Below, one piece after another: positions 7,999-19,171 of a stretch of 64,000 nt of DNA; the first letter of the stretch is position 1; each line of letters opens with the position of its first letter. Location: NCBI GenBank assembly GCA_037179335.1, contig JAKZHN010000007.1:1178001-1242000 (forward strand). The letters are read 5' to 3'. Origin of the DNA: Cyclaneusma minus. Lineage: Eukaryota; Ascomycota; Leotiomycetes; Marthamycetales; Marthamycetaceae. The notes beneath the pieces are model-generated. The model was not told the DNA's origin. It did not search any database and was given only the letters and a program-made list of their open reading frames with translations. The position numbers and the translations under genes are program-made.

Positions 7999-10259
7999 AT
8001 GAACGCCCAGGAGCTTGAGAATTTCTATGCCGACTCCCCGCCCACCACTGTGAGGCTGGAGATCGCAAAGCACTTCGACGCCTTGGATGACCAGCAGAAA
8101 CGATATGCTCACTATATCAGCAAGTAAGTTGCATTTTAAGGCTAGCTCCAGTGGCTCTCCAAGCTTATTGCTGTCTGAACAGCGTCTACACGAATTGGTC
8201 ACCCTGCCTAACAGATTAAACACAGCTAACATTCGTCTCCAACAGAGCGGCCTTCACGGGCTCGAGGATAACCATGCGCCAGATCTCCCCCGAGTCTGAG
8301 CCCATCTTCGACTTCATCATCGCCTGCTACCACAGCTGCAAAGGCGACTGGGCATCTCTACAGAAAAAAACTGCTATCAACAATGAGGGTCTCAAATCCT
8401 TCCTGGAATACTCCGCTCAATTCCTTGGCAATTCCGGAAACTACAAAGGCTTTGGGGATGTCAAGTTCATTCCTCGGACATCCGAGGATGTCTTTGCAGC
8501 AATTGCGGCAGCAGCAGGTCCAGAAGCCGAGAAATACTACAAAGCTACCAATGGGGCTATTTTCTCAAACAACTCAACGGGCTTGATGCTTCTTGGATTT
8601 CCCGAAGACGGACACATCTCGAACTATTATCCGGACTCGCCCACTGTTACAAAGGCAGAGATCGCGGCGATCAGTGAGTGGCTCGAAGAGAAAAAGCTCT
8701 TGGTGGAGAACACGAGGCTTCGCAAGACCCCCGAAGGCGATTTTGAGATCTTGATTGCGTCTGCTGTGACTCAAGTGCCATCGGAGGGAGGAGATATCGG
8801 CACCACCACTACTTTCAAGTCCGACATTGGCTCCCTGAAAGGTCATGAAGTCCGACTAGTATATGGCGACCATTCCAGCGTGATGGCCAAAGTCGCTGAA
8901 TTCCAGGCCAAAGCGGCCGAAAACGCTTGCAATGAAAACCAAAAGGCTATGCAAGACGCTTATGTCAAGTCTTTCTACACCGGGTCTCTGGAAGCCTTCA
9001 AGGACTCCCAGAGGCACTGGATCAAGGACAAAGGCCCCATGGTCGAGTCCAACATTGGCTTCGTAGAGACCTATCGCGACCCCCACGGCGTGCGTGGTGA
9101 ATGGGAAGGATTCGCCGCCATCGTGAACCTTGAACGCACGGCAGCCTTTGGAAAACTCGTCGACTCGGCCCCAGCAATGATTCCCAAACTACCCTGGTCC
9201 TCTGCCTTTGAAAAAGACAAATTCAACACCCCCGATTTCACGTCCCTCGAAGTCCTCTCTTTCGCTGGCTCCGGTATTCCTGCCGGAATCAACATCCCCA
9301 ACTACGATGACATTCGACAAACCGAAGGCTTCAAGAATGTCTCTCTGGGCAACGTTCTCGCCGCTGTGGCACCTTCTCAGAAATTCCCCTTCATCAGAGA
9401 TCAAGATCTGGAGACTTACAAGAAGTACCACGGTGGAGCCTTCGAGATTCAAGTAGGCATCCACGAGCTTCTCGGCCATGGCACCGGCAAGCTGCTCCAA
9501 GAGACTTCTCCTGGTGTCTACAACTTTGACCACCAAAACCCACCCATATCACCTATCACAAACAGACCCATCACCAGCTGGTACAAGCCTGGACAGACCT
9601 GGGGTTCGGTATTCAGCAGTACGGCGAGCTCGTACGAAGAATGCCGCGCTGAATGCGTTGCTATGGCGCTCTGCTGCGATTTTGAAATCCTCAAGATCTT
9701 TGGCTTTGGCGATGGGAAGGTCGACATGGACGGAGAGGCGGGCGACGTGCTGTATACTTGCTATCTCAGCATGGCCCGCGCCGGCGTTGCGAGTGTCGAG
9801 ATGTGGGATCCGAAATCGCGCAAATGGGGCCAAATACACTCGCAAGCGCGGTTTGCCATCCTACAATGCTTTCTCGAAGCCGGCGAGGATTTCTGCAAGC
9901 TGGAGTACGAAGTTGACGCCGAGAATGATGGTGCCCTCAAGAACTTGCACGTGAGAGTGGATAGGGGTAGCATCTTAACGAAGGGACGAAAGGCGGTGAA
10001 GGGTTTGTTGCAAAAGTTGCACGTTTATAAGGCAACGGCGGATTATGATAACGGAAAAGGCTTGTATGATAAGATGACGGAGGTGGATCCGCAATGGTGG
10101 GGTGGGAAGGTCAGGGAGGAGGTCGTACGGAACAGGCAGCCGCGGAAAGTGTATGTGCAGGCGAACACGTTCGTGGATGCGGAGGGTAAGGTGACTCTGA
10201 CGGAGTACGAGCCGAGCGTGGAGGGTGTCATCCAGAGTTTTGCAGAAAGGGGTATTTGA
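7999..10259 (+). CDS. Dipeptidyl peptidase III (M49 zinc metallopeptidase)
   Basis: Exons are 7999..8123 and 8246..10259, with donor GTAAGT, acceptor AACAG and AAA at the junction; the product is 712 aa, the usual family length. The M49 signature HELLGH is present near residue 446 and the second zinc motif EECRAEC follows about 50 residues on. It removes dipeptides from the N-terminus of oligopeptides in the cytosol. The start at 7999 (MNAQELENFYADSP) gives the conserved family N-terminus; an in-frame ATG further upstream (7783) would add 72 residues without resemblance. Sequence is intact, with no missing ligand. Confidence 0.95.
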
Positions 10260-11013
10260 AGATAGGGCTTAGAGGCGGTTTGCCTACCGTGGGGCCGACG
10301 GCAATGTCTTTCAGGCCTAAGAGAAGGTTGAGGGGAGTTCGGAAAGGCGGAGAATAGGCAGCAACGAAAGCTGGGGAAGAAGGGAGAAGTTAGATTCAAG
10401 AACCTAAACACCATGCATACGGCAGAATGGAGAACAACCCCATTTGATGGCCAATGTTTTGACGTCCATCATCTGGCCTCGCTCTTGGTGACCACAGACA
10501 ATTTCTTGCCTGGCTAATAGTCAAGGAATTGTAGCCTACGTTTAATGGCTAAGATATGTTTGATAGTTTCGATGGAACTTTCAACTAATTATTCAGATTT
10601 CTCCTAAGCAGTGAATTTCAATTTCCCCCCAGGATACATGTATCACTGGATCCGGCCTCAGGGTGTCAATCTTTGCGTTCGGGCAAGAATTGAGAGTATT
10701 CTAAAATACTAGAAATCTTGTTGATAATCACGAAATTTTCGAATTACCAGAAATATTCCTGGTCAGTGGAAATATCCTCAATTAGCAGGAATATTTCTAG
10801 TCCTCCAAAGGGTCAGGCTGACTGGAGTCGAACTGGGAGCAGTCTGAATCGGTCTAAAAGCGTCGCCGCTTGAGCTTGGGCCTTTTGGTGCGGCCGCGTC
10901 ACCTGATCAGGGCTGCCTGCGAAGCGATCACCCACATTTACTTTCGTAAATTTCCACTCCCCCAAGACGCCAGCGACATCTCCAACCCGACCACGACAAC
11001 CCCGCGACTCAAG
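10260..11013. other. Intergenic with 19-bp-period array
   Basis: It holds the DPP III 3' UTR, the repeat array at about 10687-10798 and the promoter of the ribosomal protein gene immediately after it. No coding frame is supported. Confidence 0.45.
10687..10798. repeat. 19-bp-period degenerate tandem array, locus 2
   Basis: About six units, mostly 19 bp (one 18 bp), can be aligned at 10687, 10705, 10724, 10742, 10761 and 10780, with the pattern AATTA-CAGAAATATTCCT. It lies about 215 bases upstream of the Rpl9 start codon. Confidence 0.8.
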
Positions 11014-11923
11014 ATGAAGTACATTCATTCCAGCGAGTCGCTGACCGTGCCTGAGGGCGGTACGTTTCCCCTCCTGTTGTTCCACGCAATTTGCGCCGAG
11101 AGGACCGACGAGACTGCGCGACCTGGATGGGCCGATGGGCGAGAATGCATTGCGCTCTGCGACTGCGCGGGCTGCGCGAGGCACACGAATTGCTGAGGAT
11201 GCGAAAGAACCACTGTTTTGGCACAATTGCTGATACTTCTGCTCTCACAGTCAAGGTCTCGATCAAGTCCCGCCTTGTGACCGTCGAGGGTCCCCGAGGC
11301 AAGCTCACCAAGAACCTCAACCACTTGGCAGTCAACTTCTCCCACCCGAAGAAGAACGTGATCGAGATCGAGCTCCACCACGGTGCACGCAAGAATGTCG
11401 CCACTCTCCGAACCGTCCGAACCCTGATCGAGAACTTGATCATTGGTGTGACCAAGGGCTTCAAGTACAAGATGCGATACGTCTACGCCCATTTCCCGAT
11501 CAACGTCAACATTGACAAGAACGCCGAGACTGGTCTGTACGAGGTTGAGATCCGGTACGTTGCGATTACTCTGGGACAGCGCAGGCGGGCGCAGAGCAAG
11601 GATATACAGGAGCTGCGGGACTGACATGGGACTAGAAACTTCATCGGCGAGAAGATCGTCCGAAAGGTCGTCATGCACGAGGGTGTCGATGTCGAGGCAT
11701 CGAAGAACCAGAAGGATGAGCTGCAACTGACCGGAAACTCCCTCGAGAACGTCTCACAGAGCGCCGCCGACATCCAGCAGATCTGCAGAGTCAGGAACAA
11801 GGATATCCGAAAGGTAAATTCCCCCGAGTGTGCAGGTAGTGAGCTATGTACAATGTACTGACATTGGTATAGTTCTTGGACGGTCTGTACGTTTCGGAGA
11901 AGGGTCACATCGTTGAGGAATAG
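11014..11923 (+). CDS. RPL9: 60S ribosomal protein L9 (uL6)
   Basis: Four exons: 11014..11059, 11251..11554, 11636..11813 and 11873..11923. Donors are GTACGT, GTACGT and GTAAAT, and all junctions keep frame (GTC, CGA, then phase 0). The product is 192 aa, the normal eukaryotic length, starting MKYIHSSESLTVPEG and ending HIVEE. The uL6 fold is a duplicated alpha/beta domain at the base of the P stalk; the conserved VTVEGPRGKLTKNL and TVRTLIENLIIGVTKGFKYKMR segments are present. The long first intron (191 nt) near the start codon is typical of fungal ribosomal protein genes. I looked for a snoRNA in it and found no C/D boxes. Confidence 0.96.
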
Positions 11924-13071
11924 AGGGAGTCTGGCTGGGTCTTGCATCGTCTTCGCTGAGAGGGAGCAAGTGGGGATCCTGCATGTCATGTAACGAACAT
12001 GATAACGAATGAAACTACTTGCGAACTCAAGAAACTGTTGTCTGGTGAAATAGTACCTTGGGAGTTTGGATTTGCAGCATTTTCGAGCCCTCGACATCCC
12101 CACACCCATTCTGAGACCATCAGTGACAGGAGCCCTGCCGCGATATATGGGGAAGCAATGAGCCTACCAGCGATCCAGAGATACCCGATTCTCACATCTT
12201 TCGGCATTACGTCTATCCACACTCTCCTAAACAACGGCGGGGTTCACTTCCGGGAGCCCTTCAATTCCTTTCACGACACCCAGCTTTCCTGCGAGGATAC
12301 AGACACTGAGAACATCACATTCCGGAGCGCATGGAGGGTAGTGCGTATGAGGGAGTCTTCCGAATAGCCCAAAGTCCTTTGGAGAGCGCCCTTGGTGACC
12401 TGTTTTGCTCAGATATGTCGAAATATCTCCGTTCCCTTGCAACTCGGAAGTCTAGAAGCGAATGATTCTGTTTAATGCCGCCGTTCTTCCCGAAGGCATT
12501 TTACCATTAGCTGACGGCCACCCGAAGGCTCTGGTGCCTTCCGTTGCTAAAGTAGACAGGCGTGTGTATAGGATGCCCATAAGCCTAGTAATGAAGTTTG
12601 ATCGAGGTCGTTGAATTCAAATCATGTCATCAGTCACAGCGCAACTACCTTCTAAGTAGCAAAACAAAACACCCCGGAGCTCCGGGCCCTGAGCACTGCT
12701 CGACTCTCCGCTGCCCTGCATTTTCTCTCGTTTCTACTGCCGCTGCCGCGCGAGTGCTGCTACCTGCGGATGCAAAGATATAGGTACATGTAGCGTTCTC
12801 TTCGGAATCCCTCTCGCGGTTGTACAACTTGTTGTTAAGATCAGAGAGCCCCCGGGTCCCGCTCTTTTTCTCCTGGGATTCTAAGGGTGACCAGCTGCTT
12901 TTAATAGTTCCAAAGTTGTTGTCAAAACCTGCTATCTGCTGGGGTGCCAAAAGAAATGTGTAGCCGTGGTCCATCCAACATCTTTGCCCAGTTTGCGTCT
13001 GTCAAAGACAAAGACACTTGGAGTTGCTTTTCTAAAAATTCCAAAAAAGAAATTCCAAAAAAAATTATATG

Positions 13072-13102
13072 AGCCTGACGAGGAACTACAATCAGAAGGC
13101 CA
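13072..13102 (-). repeat. tRNA-Pro-like fragment (T arm and 3' acceptor), decayed
   Basis: On the minus strand this reads a weakened T-arm followed by CGTCAGGCTC, close to the CCGTCAGGCC end of the intact tRNA-Pro at 13542-13627. Most of the tRNA is missing. Confidence 0.45.
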
Positions 13103-13137
13103 GTCGATATCCCAAAAATGCAAAAAGTTAATTGTTT

Positions 13138-13200
13138 TGGGCTCCACGGGGAGAACCCCGAACCTCCTGCATTCGGTAGTAAACCCAAAGCAGCAGCGTC
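13138..13200 (-). repeat. tRNA-Pro-like 3' half, decayed
   Basis: The minus strand reads GCTTTGGGTTTACTACCGAA then GCAGGAGGTTCGGGGTTC, matching the anticodon loop, intron and T arm of the intact tRNA-Pro, but the acceptor end is mutated and the 5' half is not recognisable. The flank ATGCAAAAAGTTA resembles the flank ATGCAAAAATTA of the intact copy, so the copy probably arose by duplication of a larger segment. Confidence 0.6.
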
Positions 13201-13242
13201 TATTTTCTATCGAATCAAATTACAGTAATTTGAGAAATAATT

Positions 13243-13326
13243 GGCCTGATGGTCTGTCTAGTCGTATGATTCCTTCCTTGGGTTTAACAACTAATATACA
13301 GAAGGTCCGTGGTTCGGTGTTGGGCC
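13243..13326 (+). pseudogene. tRNA-Pro-like pseudogene
   Basis: It starts GGCCTGATGGTCTGTCTAGT, i.e. the tRNA-Pro 5' end with a four-base insertion in the D arm, continues through CTTGGGTTTAACA at the anticodon loop and intron, and ends TTGGGCC. The anticodon stem and the acceptor pairing are broken, so it should not be functional. It is in the opposite orientation to the intact copy. Confidence 0.75.
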
Positions 13327-13541
13327 TTCTGTTTGCGAGGTTAGGAATCCGAATCTGGGGGAGCCCGGAGAGTGGACAACATAGATATATCATACATATT
13401 ATGTGCCTTTTTGCTAGCACACCAATGGTTGTTGACCGAGCTCCCGTAACTCGCCAGCAGACGTTTCATTTCCTCCCGCTCGGGTGGAAATTTCTCTACA
13501 AAACAAAAACTATGTATGGGGTCAAAACATGCAAAAATTAC

Positions 13542-13627
13542 GGGCCTGACGGGGAATTGAACCCCGGACCTCCTGCAGATCAGCTGTTAAACCCAAAGCA
13601 GGAATCATACGACTAGACCATCAGGCC
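13542..13627 (-). tRNA. tRNA-Pro (anticodon TGG), with a 14-nt intron
   Basis: The minus strand folds as a complete tRNA: acceptor stem GGCCTGA/TCAGGCC, D arm with TAGTCGTATGA, anticodon stem CCTGC/GCAGG around loop TTTGGGT, T stem CGGGG/CCCCG with loop TTCAATT, and discriminator C at 13542. A 14-nt intron (TTTAACAGCTGATC) fits at the standard place after position 37. It resembles yeast tRNA-Pro(UGG), which also has an intron. B-box GGTTCAATTCC is intact, so RNA polymerase III transcription is plausible. Confidence 0.93.
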
Positions 13628-13696
13628 GATTAACCATCCCTCGTTTCCGAGATTTGATTCGATGGGAGATCATTACGGAATGCAGTATGAATATGA

Positions 13697-13722
13697 TGAC
13701 TAGGCCACCAGGCCATATCACT
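13697..13722 (-). repeat. tRNA-Pro-like 5' half, decayed
   Basis: The minus strand reads GGCCTGGTGGCCTAGTCATC, similar to the first 20 bases of the intact tRNA-Pro (GGCCTGATGGTCTAGTCGTA). The rest of the tRNA is not recognised. Confidence 0.55.
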
Positions 13723-14046
13723 TCACCTATGTGACATGATTTGATTAGAGATGACTTGCGGTGCATAGATATTTTTACGGACAACCATAGGTTTTTGTGA
13801 GAACTATGAAGGATTTTCCAATACAGGACACAATAACTTCCAGGTTGATAAGTGTACCGCACCTGGGTATGATTAGAGACAAATTACATATTGAGTCCGT
13901 CATTTCGCGTTTTTTAGGTTCTTGCTACATCGCCTCTCGAGTTCCCAAAATCACCCCCACTTTATCTCAACAACGAGTATCTCAACAACGAGTATCTCAA
14001 TTCGAGACTCTGATATCAGAATAGAATCAAGCCCCAGGAAATTTGG

Positions 14047-14185
14047 AAAATGGAGATACTCTAAGTAACCTCGAATATTCCAAGTAATTGGGACGACTCC
14101 GAGGAATTGGACATCTTCCAAGTAATTATGTACTGTAAGAATACTGCAAGTGAGTGCGAGTATTCCAAGTGCTCGGCTGTTCCAG
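14047..14185. repeat. 19-bp-period degenerate tandem array, locus 3
   Basis: Units with the pattern GTAATTGGGAATATTCCAA start at 14065, 14084, 14103, 14122 (28 bp, with a 9-bp insertion) and 14150, with weaker flanking units. About 100 bases after the array is GAGGCGATTCAGCACAGCCC, which recurs next to locus 5. Confidence 0.82.
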
Positions 14186-14923
14186 TATATTTTTGCTAGC
14201 TCTTTTATGGGGCATAATAGTTCCTAGCATAAGGGCAATACCTTATCTAATTGGGTTAGGCTGGGGTCGGGGGCGATTGTGATTTGTGGAAACTCGAGAG
14301 GCGATTCAGCACAGCCCTTTTTTCATACACTCATGTTTGCATGCAATTGGGGGCGCCGCGAATATCCGAATTAACAATCACATTCGAAACCGATCCAAAC
14401 TCACACGGTGACACGGTGCATCCCCCTTGTCCCACAAGGGCCGTCAGCAGTCAGCAGGATACATTTGTTTTGTAGCTAGTGGATACCAGGTCATTTTCTG
14501 ACGGGTAAAGCTAACTATGTGCCATGAATGAAAGGGGTAATATTGAGACAGCAAGAAGTCATCGATTACAGGAAGTAGCATACAGCCGAGTAAGAAGGAT
14601 AAGCCATGGATGGCGAACAGTCAGGGAATCTGTTCCAGCCAACAATAACGCATCCCGCAACTTGCAAATGCCTCGAGAAACAAATAAGCCCACCAGAAGA
14701 TAAAAGCCGTAACGAAGTCGCCTCATGAAACCTTCCACCCCAGCACGAAAGAAGAACACTGTCGGGAGAAAAGGCAAAGCCCCAAGAATACTCCACAGAA
14801 TGACAAGAACGCTTGCCCATATAAACATACCGTCATAAAACGCATGTATGTACCGCAATCCAAATACGCATCAGCGCCTTCCAAAAACCCATCGCACAGT
14901 ATCACCCCATGCCCACTCACACA

Positions 14924-17686
14924 TTACTTAAAGTTCCCGCTACTCGCTCTCTCCTTCAGTGTCCTCGGGCGCTCACTTCCACCTCCTTGAGCCTTCGTGG
15001 TGACCTTCACCCAATCCTCCCACTCCTTGCTAATCTCCATCAACACACCTCCCATGACGCCTGCACTCGCCATCAGCCCGTGTCCTTCGCCCTCCAAGAT
15101 CCTCACTTCGCACCGCTTCATCGTCTGCCCCAGCCACTTCACGTTCTCTACCGGTACCCGCGTATCCCGCGTTCCGTGGTGGATGACAACCGGTCTTGTG
15201 ATGTCTACGTAGCGGAAACCAATGGTATGGCGACGCTCCAGACATACGAGCAGGTCGACGGCGGGGTTGGCGCCAGAGGTGGCAAGATCCCAGATGGCGT
15301 GCGTAAGGCGCGTATCGTAGGTCATTTGGCGCTCTTTGTCCGCTAGTGTGTTAGCTGCTGCAGCAAGGATCTTAGCCTCTAGGTCTTCCTCAGCGGTAGG
15401 TTGGTCGCCACTCTCAGCATCACCAGTGCCGCTTTGGAAAGGTTCATCGAGAGCTGGGGTCGTAGAAGTGCGGCCTGCACCAGCGGGTGTGTCCCGACCT
15501 GATGCTATCTTGCGCTTTGGTCGACGAGGTGACTTGGGTACACTCCTAGTGATGCTACTGCTAGTGGCATTCATGAATCTGGAGTTGGCAACTCTGAGGA
15601 TCGGTGTTGGAAGGGCCCGGAGGAGTCGTTGCGAGGCAGGGAGACTGGTCGAGGGTGGATGGACTTGCTGAGTGCCGACAACATTCATCTGGGACGGAGG
15701 AATCCAGGGGGCTAGGAGATGGATGCGACCACGAATATGCTGTGGCATCCGCAGTGCTGTCGCAAGAGCGTATATTGCACCTGCGGAATGAGCTAAAATA
15801 GAGAACTTGGTAATTTTCAGCGTCTGACAGATAGCATATACATCGTCTAGTCAAAGTCAGCATCTATTCAGAAGGGCAGGGAGGATTCATTGGTTACCTG
15901 GCCAGCTCAGGGGTGTCGATGTCCCATCTGTGTACGGCTCGCTATCACCAACACCAGGCCGATCGGGTGTGATGAGTCGCAGCTTCAATGTCAAGGCCAG
16001 CTCGTCATAGAAGGCTGTGATATATCTGGTTAGACCCATGCCAACACAACAAAATACAGCGTGACCATCAGAGTCACCAACTTCGGAGAACGAGATTTTG
16101 CGGCCAGTCTGTGGATGTCGAATAGTTTGGGAAAGTCGCGGTGAAGTGAGGTAGGATTCGACAGATTCATCTATTGAATCTATGCTCTCTTTGTCATCTA
16201 TCACCACTTGTGGCAGGCGTGCGGGTTCTGGTGATGTAGCATTTTCTCTCTCCAGACCAGGGAGTGATAGTTTTCGCTGATGCCGTCCGGTGTCATTGCT
16301 TGTCGGACTCGAGGGACTCATCGGGGCAGAAAGACGCTTTAATCGAGAACCCGAACGCTTTGGCGATGTTGCGAGAACCGACAAGTCTAGATCATGTTTA
16401 CCGCCTTTCTTGCTTTTGCCCGTTGATCGATTGAAGAGATCGTTGGGAGATCTTGATCTTGATCTCCGTTGGGCAACTGCCGGATAGGGCGCTGCTTCCT
16501 CCAACAGGGTCTCTTCTACTTTTGCACTGTCTGCAACTTGCTTGCTTGCAAGCGTGCTGATATTCTCGGGCTCCGTCAACTGTCGACGAAAGTTTTTCGT
16601 CATATCGTCCAGGCGGCTTTTTCGATCATCGTTAGGACTATCGACCGAAGAAGTTGATATGATCCCGGAGGTACCCTCTTCTCTTATCGTACCGGCTATC
16701 TCTCCATTCTCTTCGCGTCTCATACTGGATCTTTTGGAAGAGCGTTTCGTTCGAGAAGAGTTTCGCAATGATGAATCGCGAGTAGGTATATCTCTGGGAG
16801 ATGGTGGGCCTGCAAACCCTCCACTGCTTAACCTGGAACTTCCATCTGGGCTGTTGGTAGAAGGCGAGGCCTTGCTAGAATACGTAAAATAAGAGGGAAC
16901 CGAGGAATCGTCAAATAGTGTCCCGGCCATTAGGTTCTCGCTGCCGTCGGTCTTTGGTACCGACAAGAGATCCCGTGTATTGTAATTTTGGGCACTCGAG
17001 CGTTTCCGCGACATGTCACTGTCACTCGCGTCTTCTCCGGAGCTCATACGTGATAGCATCTTTCTACCATTTTTCCTGCCTCGGCCATCTGTTGATGACT
17101 GTCGAAGCCTTTCTTTCTTGGGCAGAGCTCGACCTGACTCGATCGTTACCTCTCCAATGGCAGTAGGTATATCACGATCTCCGAGATTTTCTGGAGATGA
17201 CGGCCGGGAACTACTCTTTAGAAAGCGAGTCAATGGGCTGGGAGATCTCTTGCGCGCAGTCAACGGCGAATAGCCGGATGGGGGTTTTGATGTTCGAACG
17301 ACCGGTGGGCTGGCTGCTAAATCATCAAGGGATTGCTCCTCCTGCAAGCCTTCCAATGCAGGATTCTTGAACGCTCCATAGTCAATTCCAAAGCTGCCTT
17401 TTCGCCCACCAGAATGAGTATCGGCATGATTAAAGCCGGATTTAAGAGACGGCGAAGCCGGTGATGAATAGGAGCCATTTGGACTCTCAAAAAGTTGTTG
17501 CGCCGGCCCAGATATGATGGAGAGAGATGATATCAGAGAAGATATCACCTCGGGCGAGGCAGGTCGTACATGCACCTTATTCGGAACAGCTGGTTGAGCA
17601 AGGGGAGGCGGTGCTCCAGGTAACGACTTCCGACGCATATGCTTCGATCGGTTGGAAATATATGGAGAGGGGCCCCCTGAATCCAT
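14924..17686 (-). CDS. Alpha/beta-hydrolase-fold protein with long disordered N-terminus
   Basis: Exons are 15898..17686 and 14924..15846; the 51-nt intron has donor GTAACC and a GCTGAC branch before CTAG, and the junction codon is GAC. The product is 903 aa. I chose the ATG at 17686 (MDSGGPSPYISNRSKH); the frame extends upstream only to a TTG. Residues 1-540 are Ser/Pro/Arg-rich and probably disordered, with many likely phosphorylation sites. The hydrolase domain follows: oxyanion region near FCCVGMGLTRYI, nucleophile Ser in AHSAGA, acid Asp in GTRDTRVP and His in GEGHGL, giving a complete Ser-Asp-His triad. A second low-complexity insert lies between the nucleophile and the acid. The substrate is unknown. 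The architecture recurs in filamentous fungi, from memory. Confidence 0.88.
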
Positions 17687-18723
17687 CGTGGGTGCTTCAC
17701 GCAATTGGAGCTTCCGGGTTGACGAAGCTGACTATGCCGCGAGACCAGACGTATTTTAGAGGTAGGTTTGCATTGGGAGCTTTGTCACGAGTCGAGAGTG
17801 GGAGATAAGATATGGTCCGCGATTATGAATTGGTCGGCGGCAATTATGTATGGCGGTGGTTCTTGAGATGGTGTATGCGCGAGAGAGCAGCAGGAAGAAT
17901 ATTGAATATATAGCAGAAAACACAATAGAAGAGGTTGTTTCTGTCGGCAGTAAGATTAGCATGTCTCTGTGTCTGGTCGGCACCAGTACTCACCGACAGG
18001 AGGCGGGGCCGGAGGGTACGACAAGAGCTAAGAAGAAATGAGAATTGACGAGAGTTGAGAAGAATCGCGGCAGACTGGTGGTGCCAAAATTTGGGGCGAA
18101 AAGTGGCAGAGGTGGCAGTTTGGGTGCTCAGCGGTGGGTACGAGATCTGGGTGGTCGATGAGGGGGGGTACGATGGTCTTCTAGCTCGGCCGACAGCCTT
18201 TCTCGATAAGGAAAAGGAGGCCGCTCGCTCTCCCAGCTTTGCGCGTGCGCGACAGACAGGCCCGCCCGAGATCAAATAGCGAACTCGACGGCGCGGTGGG
18301 AAAGGAGTAGAGGAGGGCTTCCTGTGAATCTTCGCAGTGGCCCGCGGAAGGCAGCAGAGCCGACGTCTCTCAGGCCTCTTTCAGGAAGCGCAGGATCCAG
18401 ACAGCGCAGTGTGCACAGAGGATGCGCTTGAAGGGCAGTACGTCTCAATGGCGCACAAACCACCATGCGCTCATCGAGCCTTCCCGCTGCGCTGCTGCAA
18501 GAACATACATATGCAAAACACCGGCCGCTCAGACTTCCCGCGCCCGTCGAGCAAGAAGGCCGTCTGGATGATGCAGAAGCCGCCACGCCGTTCTCATTCG
18601 CCAGGCCAAGCTTTCAACTCCAGGAGCCCACGCTTTTTACCCTCCGCCAAACCTTGCGCCGGCCATGCTTCCTGGGCGAGCCAGCAGCCCGGATCCGTCT
18701 CGGAGTCAAACTCTAAAGCCTGA
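17687..18723. other. Upstream region of the hydrolase gene
   Basis: It should hold the promoter and 5' UTR of the minus-strand hydrolase gene. Frames here are short and compositionally biased; the 128-codon plus frame 18337-18723 ends at a stop directly before the hydroxylase-like pseudogene and shows no family resemblance. Confidence 0.4.
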
Positions 18724-19171
18724 AAGAGCCTCATTCCGAAGCCCAGCTCTCTCAGCAACCTTCACGCCTCTTACCACCACTCTCAAACCTCGCCCTACGC
18801 CTTCGTGACCAGCTACAACCATCCTCTCCCGTACCTCCTTTGGCGCTTCCTCCCCGTCTATCTCCCCGCCCTCCTCTTCCGCATACACATACTCACCTAT
18901 TTACTCCTACTCTCCCTCGTCTCCCTCGAAGAAACACTCTCCTACTCCGGTTATACGATAATTCCCGGCATCATACTCGGCGGCATCACGCGCCGTCAAG
19001 ATCGGTGACGTTATCGAGGATGTGAGAGATGAGGCGCAGATTCATGATGTTAAGGGGCGGAGCAGGCGCGCTGCGAAAAGTACCAAAGATGCGGGAAAGG
19101 AGGCTCGCAGGGCGTGGTACGGGAGGCGGAAAACAGCCAAGAAAGACCGATTTCGAGAGTGTTGGTTATAA
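18724..19171 (+). pseudogene. Fatty acid hydroxylase / sterol desaturase-like gene remnant
   Basis: Frame 1 from 18724 encodes LHASYHH (an HxxxHH histidine box), then SYNHPLPYLLWRFLPVYLPA, a long hydrophobic segment, SLEETLSYSGY and GGITRR. This is the C-terminal half of a fungal membrane hydroxylase-like family. The frame stops at 19006. The family's C-terminal tail (IGDVIEDVRDEAQIHDVKGR...AWYGRRK) then continues in frame 2 from about 18992 to a stop at 19169-19171. About 40 residues normally between these parts are missing. The frame is also closed by a TGA at 18721 and the N-terminal half is not recognisable. I read it as a decayed gene with a 5' loss, an internal deletion and a frameshift. 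The family assignment is from memory. Confidence 0.72.

Larger units (their letters stand above)
11924..14923. other. 3-kb repeat-bearing intergenic region
   Basis: This is the largest gene-poor stretch. It contains tRNA-Pro and its decayed copies (13.07-13.73 kb) and a 19-bp-period array (14.05-14.19 kb). Parts near 13.0-13.3 and 13.8-14.2 kb are AT-rich. A 216-codon open frame at 12966-13616 runs through the tRNA-like copies and is not a gene. Confidence 0.5.

Noticed and set aside
11060..11250. snoRNA in the RPL9 first intron
   Set aside because: No RTGATGA box and no rRNA antisense stretch found.
12966..13616. 216-codon plus-strand ORF
   Set aside because: It overlaps the tRNA-Pro copies, has no family resemblance, and the codons follow tRNA sequence.
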